Below are positions 24,651 to 32,015 of a stretch of 32,552 nt of DNA, piece after piece; within the stretch, counting starts at the first letter, position 1; every line of letters begins with the position of its first letter. This DNA is from a candidate division WWE3 bacterium RIFOXYD1_FULL_43_17. Lineage in GTDB: Bacteria > Patescibacteriota > WWE3 > UBA101185 > UBA10185. Position numbers and translations under genes: made by a program. The stretch spans positions 1 through 32,552 of the forward strand of contig MEWJ01000046.1 in assembly GCA_001773385.1 (NCBI GenBank), written 5' to 3'. The notes under the pieces were generated by a model. It was not told the origin of the DNA and searched no databases. It saw nothing but the letters and a program-made list of their open reading frames with translations.

Positions 24651-26138
24651 TTAAAAATACTCTGCCTGATAGACGTGTACCCAAATATCCTTAGAAAACT
24701 GCCTTTTTTCTAATTTTGTATAGTGGGTATCCAGGTACGTTTTTACCATATCGGACCCATTAAGGTTCATCGTGATAAGCAAAAACATTCTTTGATGCCC
24801 TTTTTGCAGCATCTGCGCGTCCTCCTCCACCTTTTGAAGCGTGGTCTCAGGAATGCCGCCTTTCTTTTTATTCCACATAGGAAGGCTTGAAACTCTCGAG
24901 TTTCCGCTATAGTAATATTGGAAAGGATATAAAGTGTAGGCCGGACTTATGACCACGATGTCTCTGGGGGTTGTATTTTGCTCTATATAAGAAACCGCAT
25001 CCCGGTAATTTTCACGTGCGGGATTAGCGCTGCTTGTAAACTGAGTAAACAACGCTACAACAAATAAAAAAACCGTTGCTCCCGTTAATATATATCTCGT
25101 TTTTCCTACCAGCTCATTCAAATACCACGCAAGTAAAACAAAAAATAATGGGGTCGCCGTAGTTAAATATCTCGTAAGATACATGGGTCTGTAAACGAGA
25201 CTGACAAAAAACACTAAAAAGACCGGAAAAACAGTCCCTAATACTACTAAATTAAATCCCGTAGAAAATGGTGTACGTCTTTTAGTCAAAAATACAAATC
25301 CGAATAAAATTACGAGCGGCCAAAAAGAAATTAATGAGCTGCTTACCATTTCCGGCTGGAATCCGAAAGTAAATTCAAAAAAGCTTAATATCACATTAAA
25401 TGCAGTAGGCTTTTGTAGCACGGGCGCCAAAGATCCGGAGCCATAAGATTTTATAACTGCCAGTAGCCACGGTAAAAATATCAACGCCAATACAAACCCT
25501 GAGAGTAGCATAGAAACCAGCTGCTTTTTCTTATTATAGGCAACGCCGCCCTCCCATTCCTTGTTAATTGTTAGCAGATAAAATATTCCCTGAACTGCCA
25601 ACACCAAAAAGAAAAAATAGTGTGTGTACATACCGACGGCGTTTACTAAAATATACAGCACATAATGAATAAGCTTATTCTCTTTCATAATCTTTACGTA
25701 GAAAAGGTAAGAGAGTGTTGTTACCAGCGTAAGAAGCGTATACATCCTAATTTCCCGGCTATACCAAACCCAGAACGGCGATATTGCTGCAAAAAGCAAG
25801 GCAAGTAAAGCGGGCCTTTTTCCTATCAGCTCCTTTGCAAGAAAGTATAGGGCAGGAAGAGCCAGTATTCCGGGTATGACAGCCAGCAACCTTACTCCGG
25901 CCTCACCGCTCCCAAAATATGTCATCCAATAATGTAATAACGTGTTATGTAAAGGAAGGTGAACATTCTTCAACATGTACTCTTTTATAAAGCCGGTTGA
26001 GTGGGATGCCTGCCAAACGCTTTGGGTTTCGTCCAAACGTAAACTGTCTGAGTCCAGATTTATCAACCGCACCAGTGATCCTAAAATCAATGTTGCGCAG
26101 ACTAAAGTAATATAAATTCTATTTTCTCTTTTCTTCAT
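24651..26138 (-). CDS. GT39-family membrane glycosyltransferase
   Basis: LDSDSLRLDETQSVWQASHS, HLPLHNTLLHYWMTYFGSGEAGVRLLAVIPGILALPALYFLAKEL, FWVWYSREIRMYTLL; start probably MKKREN (26138). Confidence 0.87.
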   Translation of the reverse strand: MKKRENRIYITLVCATLILGSLVRLINLDSDSLRLDETQSVWQASHSTGFIKEYMLKNVHLPLHNTLLHYWMTYFGSGEAGVRLLAVIPGILALPALYFLAKELIGKRPALLALLFAAISPFWVWYSREIRMYTLLTLVTTLSYLFYVKIMKENKLIHYVLYILVNAVGMYTHYFFFLVLAVQGIFYLLTINKEWEGGVAYNKKKQLVSMLLSGFVLALIFLPWLLAVIKSYGSGSLAPVLQKPTAFNVILSFFEFTFGFQPEMVSSSLISFWPLVILFGFVFLTKRRTPFSTGFNLVVLGTVFPVFLVFFVSLVYRPMYLTRYLTTATPLFFVLLAWYLNELVGKTRYILTGATVFLFVVALFTQFTSSANPARENYRDAVSYIEQNTTPRDIVVISPAYTLYPFQYYYSGNSRVSSLPMWNKKKGGIPETTLQKVEEDAQMLQKGHQRMFLLITMNLNGSDMVKTYLDTHYTKLEKRQFSKDIWVHVYQAEYF

Positions 26139-27783
26139 ATACGGCACTTTTCTCGTGCACATCTGAATTTGCTACCACAGTTGCGGTGTTATTGGTGACT
26201 ATCAGGTTGGTAGCGGGGAGCTCTGTTCCGCTCAAAAATCTAAGGTTTAAAGATTTTAATTTTGACAGGCTTTTTATTAAAAGCAGTTTCCAGGGATACG
26301 CCACGCGTACAAACCCGAAGAAAAAGGCGATGTTAAAAATTATCCAGGACGCATTTGTAAGGATAGAAGGCACAAAACCATTTTTAGCAAAAGCGTAAAT
26401 TATAGCTGCTACGCCTAAAGCCGCATACGCTAGATGAGGGATTACAAGAAACAAGAAGTTGCCGGTCTCTTCGGACTTTGAAGTAATGTTAAATTTTGCT
26501 TTAACCCCAAATATTGTTGATAAAACTGCTTTTATAAATACGTAAAAAGAGCTTACCGAAAGTTGTATTGCTCTGTAAGTTACAGTATTCTCTGTTGAGA
26601 GCATTAACAAATGAAGCGTGGAAAATATAAACGGGAAAAAATACAACATAAAGTCGCTGGTACCCGCCTTAACCGGGAGAGCTCCGGAAAACAGAACATA
26701 AATTGGTATCAGGGCGTCAATTAAAATAACAAAACCATTAAGATAATAGCTCGAAGAATATAGGTACTGGATTTTTTGTCCCCAGGTTAAACCGCGGCTA
26801 AATATTGGATTATGTTTAAACATAATTTCAGAAGACCCTCTTGCCCAACGGAATTGCTGTAGAACGTAGTTACCTAAATTATGCGGAGCTAAACCTTCTG
26901 CGAGTACTTTCGGAACGTAAACAGATTTCCAACCCTTCTCGTGCATTTTTAATGATGCTAAAAAGTCCTCAGCAATATTATCTTCCGGTATACCGTCAAT
27001 ACTTTCTAAAGCGGTTCTTCTGATAACAGCGTTAGTACCGCACCAAAAAGTTGCATTAAGCCTGTTTTTACCACGGCAGATGGGTCCGAAGAATAACTCC
27101 TGCTGCTCCCAAGCGGCCTGTGTTAGAAAACTGTTTCCCGAATTTGAGTAATACTGGGGCGTTTGAACAACTGCCATTTTCTCATCCGTAAAATACGACA
27201 TTACGCGTAATAAAAAATCTTTATAAGGTCTGTGGTCAGCATCAAAAACTGCGAAAAACGGAGCAGTAGTCTGTCTGAGTGCGTGGTTAATATTTCCTGC
27301 CTTGGCACCGTAATTATTTTCCCGGGTTATAGGAATAGCTCCGTATTTTGCTGCTATTTCGTTAATTTCTCTCCAACCCGGCAAATTTCTGGACATCCCG
27401 TCATTTAATACAAATACTTTGTAGTTTTTGTACCGCATTGATGTTGCAGCTTTAATGGTCTTTTCTACAATTTCCGGCGGTTCTCCGCAAACGGTGATAA
27501 AAACGTCTACCGGAGGCTGTCTCTTTCTCGTAGAAATTATTTTAGATAAAGGTCTGCGTTGGTCCCATATCGTGTAAACGTATCCAAGAGCCTGCCAGAC
27601 ATGGTAAATTTCTCCTATTACAAGTAAGGAGTACAGAAAAAAGTTTCCTGCGTTACTAAAATCCAGCCACCACGTAAAGTAGAAAAGAATCGCCAGGCTG
27701 GTTAGGATCATGAAGGGCTTGGATACTTCCACATCCGAATATATTGTTTCGTACGATGTTTTTAGTTTCTTTGGCAGCGTCAC
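26119..27783 (-). CDS. Cellulose-synthase-like family 2 glycosyltransferase (BcsA-like, no PilZ)
   Basis: PPVDVFITVCGEPPEIVEKTIKAA, FVLNDGMS, FDADHRP, FWCGTNAVIRRTAL, IAEDFLASLKMHEKGWKSVYV, QQFRWARGSSEIM: D, DxD, TED-like, QxxRW motifs; GTGA overlap with upstream gene. Confidence 0.93.
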   Translation of the reverse strand: MTLPKKLKTSYETIYSDVEVSKPFMILTSLAILFYFTWWLDFSNAGNFFLYSLLVIGEIYHVWQALGYVYTIWDQRRPLSKIISTRKRQPPVDVFITVCGEPPEIVEKTIKAATSMRYKNYKVFVLNDGMSRNLPGWREINEIAAKYGAIPITRENNYGAKAGNINHALRQTTAPFFAVFDADHRPYKDFLLRVMSYFTDEKMAVVQTPQYYSNSGNSFLTQAAWEQQELFFGPICRGKNRLNATFWCGTNAVIRRTALESIDGIPEDNIAEDFLASLKMHEKGWKSVYVPKVLAEGLAPHNLGNYVLQQFRWARGSSEIMFKHNPIFSRGLTWGQKIQYLYSSSYYLNGFVILIDALIPIYVLFSGALPVKAGTSDFMLYFFPFIFSTLHLLMLSTENTVTYRAIQLSVSSFYVFIKAVLSTIFGVKAKFNITSKSEETGNFLFLVIPHLAYAALGVAAIIYAFAKNGFVPSILTNASWIIFNIAFFFGFVRVAYPWKLLLIKSLSKLKSLNLRFLSGTELPATNLIVTNNTATVVANSDVHEKSAVYEEKRK

Positions 27784-29048
27784 GGTTTTATACTTTCATA
27801 CAAATTTGTAAGTTTATCGTGGTATAAGGCCATACCGAACCACACCCAATTTTCCGAGTAATACCCCAGCTCCTGTGTAAACTCTTCGGTATCCGTGTTG
27901 TATAAGGGGGCAATTTTACGCTCGTAAACTTCGCGGCCTAATTCCGGGTCTGCAGACACAAAATAAGAAAGCACGCTGCCGTACATGCTGTAACTTTCAT
28001 ACTCGACCTCAGGGTCGCCATTATGTTTGTAGCTCCCCAGCAATCTATTATTATTACGCCACTCGTTTTTCAAAAAAGTAAGTTTGTTTAGATACTCCAA
28101 AGCCGCAGGATTTTTGTACCAAGTCCAGTCAAGTCCGACTCTCCAAACAGTTCTAAAAGCGTCGTCGGAAAAGTTTGTAGTTTTGTCATCGTGAACTACA
28201 GAAAAAATTTCACCGGTTTGCCTGTTCAGACTGACCCAGTCCGGAGGAATGTTTGCGCTGGTAGGATAGTTTAAAGGATTTTCGGTTGCTTTGGTTAGCA
28301 CACGGTACGAAGTCTCTTTTAGTTTCATCCACGGATGGTAAGGGTCCACCTGCGCAAAAACCGAGTAAGCGGCAAATGAAAAGTAAGAAGGATTTATAGT
28401 AGGGGACGGTTCATCTTTTGCCCAATTTCCGGCCAACATGTAATATTCTCCGTTAAGCTCCAGAACTTCTTTATCCCACATGTCGTTAAGGATGTCTGTC
28501 GCGTATGTAAGGTAGTTGGTGTCATTCCATCTCTTGAACGCAAAAATCAAGGCTAGCGCTATATCCTGATCCGCGTCCGAAGCTGTGTTCATGCCGCCTT
28601 CGTCAACAAGAATGTCCCAGTTTCCTTCTTTGTTCTTACCCCATTTCCATGCAAATAGTTGGTCGTCTTCGCGTTTACCTAAGTTGTTTGTTGTCCATTT
28701 TAATACTCGGTCAAAAGTGTCCTTGTCATCCATCCAGACTGACCTTAACAAAGCGTACGACTGACCTTCCGAAGTTGTAAGATAATCTCTTGACCTGTCG
28801 ATAACACGTCCATCCTTTTGAATTTTATCCCTGTACGATATCCATAAATTTTCAATTACCTGGTTGGGGTAAGTGTCTACGAATGTGTTGTTATTTTCGG
28901 CGGAACGAATTCCGGGCATAGGACTAATTTTTTCTGCAATTTTTGGAAATATAAAAATCCTCAATAAGTAAACTAAAAGTATGAGCAACGATATAGTAAT
29001 TACTGTCTTGTATTTTTTGAGCATTGTTGATGTGCTATTTTTACTCAC
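27780..29048 (-). CDS. Glycoside hydrolase family 8 (BcsZ-like endoglucanase), membrane anchored
   Basis: GTG start; DRSRDYLTTSEGQSYALLRSVWMDDKDTFDRVLKWT, DEGGMNTASDADQDIALALIFAFKRW, NPSYFSFAAYSVFAQVD. Confidence 0.9.
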   Translation of the reverse strand: MSKNSTSTMLKKYKTVITISLLILLVYLLRIFIFPKIAEKISPMPGIRSAENNNTFVDTYPNQVIENLWISYRDKIQKDGRVIDRSRDYLTTSEGQSYALLRSVWMDDKDTFDRVLKWTTNNLGKREDDQLFAWKWGKNKEGNWDILVDEGGMNTASDADQDIALALIFAFKRWNDTNYLTYATDILNDMWDKEVLELNGEYYMLAGNWAKDEPSPTINPSYFSFAAYSVFAQVDPYHPWMKLKETSYRVLTKATENPLNYPTSANIPPDWVSLNRQTGEIFSVVHDDKTTNFSDDAFRTVWRVGLDWTWYKNPAALEYLNKLTFLKNEWRNNNRLLGSYKHNGDPEVEYESYSMYGSVLSYFVSADPELGREVYERKIAPLYNTDTEEFTQELGYYSENWVWFGMALYHDKLTNLYESIKP

Positions 29049-29154
29049 AAAAAAACTATAGAAAGTCTCAAATCGAACCCTTTTTATAGTCTTATGGGAT
29101 TATACACAAATATAGATGGATATCAATATTTAATTTGCGGGTAGGGAGAGAGGG

Positions 29155-29210
29155 GCAAAAGAAAACACACCCCTGAGTTTTTAAGTCACCGGGATGTGTT
29201 TGTCTTGTAC
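29155..29210 (-). terminator. Probable intrinsic terminator of cold-shock gene
   Basis: aaacacaCCCC...GGGatgtgttt inverted repeat downstream of the csp stop on the minus strand, with T-rich minus-strand tail. Confidence 0.55.
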
Positions 29211-29227
29211 AAAAAATCTAATTGTTA

Positions 29228-29425
29228 TTAAGCGAGTTGCACATTTTCTGCTCTCGGTCCTTTGTCGCTGTTGACTACATCAAATGTAACTGCTGCTCCT
29301 ACCTGAAGTTCGTCAAATGTAACTCCGGTTAGATTGTTTGAATGAAAGAAAAGATCTTTAGTTTCTCCATCTCTGGAAATAAAACCAAATCCTTTATCTG
29401 TCTTTGTTTTAATTGTTCCGTTCAT
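29228..29425 (-). CDS. Cold-shock domain protein
   Basis: MNGTIKTKTDKGFGFISRDGETKDLFFHSNNLTGVTFDELQVGAAVTFDVVNSDKGPRAENVQLA; RNP1/RNP2 present. Confidence 0.95.
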   Translation of the reverse strand: MNGTIKTKTDKGFGFISRDGETKDLFFHSNNLTGVTFDELQVGAAVTFDVVNSDKGPRAENVQLA

Positions 29426-29505
29426 AATTGTTTTATAGATTGGGGGGTTAAACCTATTTATACCTCCTTCCGCCCTAGTATTGTACTACATTAAAGGATA
29501 TTAGG

Positions 29506-29533
29506 CGAATAGCCCGTAATACCGGGCTTTTCG
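29506..29533 (+). terminator. Hairpin resembling an intrinsic terminator inside a divergent intergenic region
   Basis: CGAAtAGCCCG-TAATAC-CGGGCTtTTCG: 10-bp stem with one T-T mismatch, short T-run on the plus strand. Confidence 0.5.
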
Positions 29534-29588
29534 AGGGTCATTAATCAGTTTGGGCCATTTTGCGCACTTCTTGGTAAACTGTTTAGAT

Positions 29589-29927
29589 ATGCGCTCAAAA
29601 AAGCACTACCTTGAGAATAAGGAAGCCGCCAGAAAAATAATACTGGAAAATCTAGACTTTTTCGCAAAACTTTACGGCGTTAAATACCGAAAAGTTGCCA
29701 TAAGGAATCAAAAGTCTAAATGGGGAAGTTGTTCTAAAGCAAGAAACTTGAATTTTAACTACAAGGTGGCTCTCTTACCAAAAGATCAAAGAGATTACAT
29801 TATAGTTCACGAACTTTGCCACTTGATTGAGTTTAATCATTCCAATAAGTTTTGGGCTGAGGTGGAAAAAACAATTCCGGGCTATAAAGCAATTAGGAAA
29901 AAGGTTAAGTCTGTTAGTTTACGTTAG
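29589..29927 (+). CDS. YgjP-like (DUF45) zinc metallopeptidase-domain protein
   Basis: NQKSKWGSCSKARNLNFNYKVALLPKDQRDYIIVHELCHLIEFNHSNKFWAEVEK: HExxH + YgjP context; start at 29589 follows a -10-like TAAACT by 8 nt. Confidence 0.9.
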   Translation: MRSKKHYLENKEAARKIILENLDFFAKLYGVKYRKVAIRNQKSKWGSCSKARNLNFNYKVALLPKDQRDYIIVHELCHLIEFNHSNKFWAEVEKTIPGYKAIRKKVKSVSLR

Positions 29928-29943
29928 TGTTTTTGAATTTTTA

Positions 29944-30020
29944 TGGGGTGGTGTACGGGAGTCGAACCCGCTAAAACTGCCTCCACAGGGCAGCGCCTAA
30001 GCCGTTCGGCACACACCACC
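29944..30020 (-). tRNA. tRNA-His (anticodon GTG), encoded G-1 and CCA
   Basis: Reverse complement G|GTGGTGT...CTGCC-CTGTGGA-GGCAG...GCGGG-TTCGACT-CCCGT-ACACCAC-C-CCA; acceptor and T stems pair. Confidence 0.92.
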
Positions 30021-30094
30021 ATAAAAGTCAAAAAGATTATATCATCCGCGGGCTTAAAAAGCTTGCAGTGTCGTATAAACAGACCAGCTGCGGC

Positions 30095-31516
30095 CTAATT
30101 AGTCCTCAAATACTTCCAATTCTCAAAATCCAAAAACCTGTCTGCGTAAGTAAAGGTATATTTCTCCCCCACTCCCTCTATATACTTAGAAACGTAAAAA
30201 TTAGTGAACGGATGATACAAAAACACTGCAGGAACCTGCTCAACAATAACTTTTTGGAACTCGTTGTAGTGAATCATCCTTTTTTCATTGTCCAGCTCAT
30301 TTCTACCTTCTTCCAACGCTCTGTCCGCCCTGACCTGGTCAAATCCTGAGAAATTAAGTCCCGGAGGATTTTTCTGAGCAGAGTGCCACAACACATACCG
30401 GTCGGGGTCTCGGCCAACCTCTTGTCCAAACAACAAAACCTCAAAATCCCTCGGTTCAATAATTCTCGAAACTATATCATTGGAAGCAATAGGTTCTACT
30501 TCGACTTCTATATCCAATCTTTCCCGCCAAACCGAAGCTATTTGTTTTGCCATAATTACGTGTTCTTCTATGTCCGGGACCCTTATAGTCAGCGTCATTT
30601 CTCCCAAATCTTCCGAAAAAAGAGGATCGAAACGGTCAAACTCCAGCTCTAAATCAGTGAAAACACTTCTGCTGATAGGTCCCTGAACGCGGATTCCCTG
30701 TCCGGCAGTAAAGCTTTCAAGAGGAATTACCTTCTCCAGCTTCTGTCTTACGGCAACGTCCGACAACTTCTCACTCCTTACATTAAAAAATAAAGCGTAG
30801 TAAATTCCCTGAACGGGAAATTCGTAGTTATAAAAGTTCTCGGGTGACTTTTTTTCAGATAAAAGATAGCCGTTAATTTCACCGAGTTTAGCGGCCGTTA
30901 ATATCTCATCTTCGTTCGAGTAATACCTAAAACTTATTTTTTGGATGTCGTATTTTTTGTTGGGGGAGACAAGCGTTATCTGCCTTATATACCTTCCCGA
31001 TTTTTCTATTCTCGCAATTCTAAAATCCCCACTAGTAATAGGACTAAGAGGATCGCTATTTTCTTCAGAGTTTTGCGGCATAATTCCCACAGTTAACAGG
31101 CTCAAAAAAGGAGAGTACTTGTTTGGTAAGGTGTACCTCACAGTCAAATCGTCAACTTTGTCGGTTGCTACTCCCGAAAGGTCCGCAACCTTAAATGAGG
31201 TGTATATAAGATCGTCGGAATTAATTTCTTTTCCGTTTGTCCAATACTGATTATCCTTAAGCCTTATTGTGTACACCAGGCCGTCGTCGGATACCTGCCA
31301 GGTTTCAGCCAAATCAGGAACCGTCGTACCATAAATATCGTATTTAAAAAGACCTCTGTACAGTAACGAACTAATTGTTTTGTCCGTCTGCTGAACTATC
31401 TGGCTGGGAAAAAAGGTTTGAGGTTGTCCCAACATCCCTTCGTTGTAACTAACCCCGGGTAAAAGTGCGGCAAAAAACGTGTAAATATAAAGGTAAAGTG
31501 TCGTTAATATGGCCAT
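30095..31516 (-). CDS. SBP_bac_5-family ABC transporter substrate-binding-like protein
   Basis: SSLLYRGLFKYDIYGTTVPDLAETWQVSDDGLVYTIRLKDNQYWTNGKEINSDDLIYTSFKV ... DPDRYVLWHSAQKNPPGLNFSGFDQVRADRALEEGRNELDNEKRMIHYNEFQKVIVEQVPAVFLYHP. Confidence 0.92.
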   Translation of the reverse strand: MAILTTLYLYIYTFFAALLPGVSYNEGMLGQPQTFFPSQIVQQTDKTISSLLYRGLFKYDIYGTTVPDLAETWQVSDDGLVYTIRLKDNQYWTNGKEINSDDLIYTSFKVADLSGVATDKVDDLTVRYTLPNKYSPFLSLLTVGIMPQNSEENSDPLSPITSGDFRIARIEKSGRYIRQITLVSPNKKYDIQKISFRYYSNEDEILTAAKLGEINGYLLSEKKSPENFYNYEFPVQGIYYALFFNVRSEKLSDVAVRQKLEKVIPLESFTAGQGIRVQGPISRSVFTDLELEFDRFDPLFSEDLGEMTLTIRVPDIEEHVIMAKQIASVWRERLDIEVEVEPIASNDIVSRIIEPRDFEVLLFGQEVGRDPDRYVLWHSAQKNPPGLNFSGFDQVRADRALEEGRNELDNEKRMIHYNEFQKVIVEQVPAVFLYHPFTNFYVSKYIEGVGEKYTFTYADRFLDFENWKYLRTN

Positions 31517-31684
31517 TCCGACTTATTTTACCACTATTTTATGGGCCGGGACGGTTTGAGGTTGTTTTGGCTCCTAGCGTTGATATCACAAACCAAGTGC
31601 CGTTTTGTTGCCAAACGCATGCTTTTGTTGATAATATACCGTTGTGCCTTGTGTTAACGACGGGAACTGTCCCCTCGAAACCCT

Positions 31685-31759
31685 GGCCCCATCGTCTAAC
31701 GGTTAGGACGCCGGGTTTTCATCCCGGCAACCGGGGTTCGATTCCCCGTGGGGTCACCA
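31685..31759 (+). tRNA. tRNA-Glu (anticodon TTC), CCA encoded
   Basis: GGCCCCATCGTCTAACGGTTAGGACGCCGGGTTTTCATCCCGGCAACCGGGGTTCGATTCCCCGTGGGGTCACCA. Confidence 0.96.
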
Positions 31760-31773
31760 GAAAAAAGACCGGA

Positions 31774-31801
31774 AGTCCGCAGGATTTGCGGGCTTTTTTT
31801 T
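31774..31801 (+). terminator. Intrinsic terminator downstream of tRNA-Glu
   Basis: AGTCCGCA-ggatt-TGCGGGCT followed by TTTTTTT. Confidence 0.8.
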
Positions 31802-31927
31802 GTGATTCTCGCCAGGGAACGGACTAACTTTAGATGTGTTCGACCATTCTGCGAGCGAAGCGAGTGGAATTGCTTTGACTAAAACCATTGCGTAATGAAG
31901 TGAAGCAACCGCTTTGGCGGAGTCAAA

Positions 31928-31946
31928 ATTCCCCGTGGGGTCACCA
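31928..31946 (+). repeat. 19-bp exact direct repeat of tRNA-Glu 3' end (31741-31759)
   Basis: ATTCCCCGTGGGGTCACCA occurs at 31741-31759 and 31928-31946; flanks diverge immediately on both sides. Confidence 0.93.
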
Positions 31947-32015
31947 TACTATTTATATATTTGGTCTAAAAAAACACTAGCAACATATGTCAAAAATAAG
32001 GTAAAATTTTAGTGC

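Noticed and set aside
31928-31946. Second tRNA-Glu gene or pseudogene
   Set aside because: Only the last 19 nt match; no anticodon arm or 5' half upstream of it.
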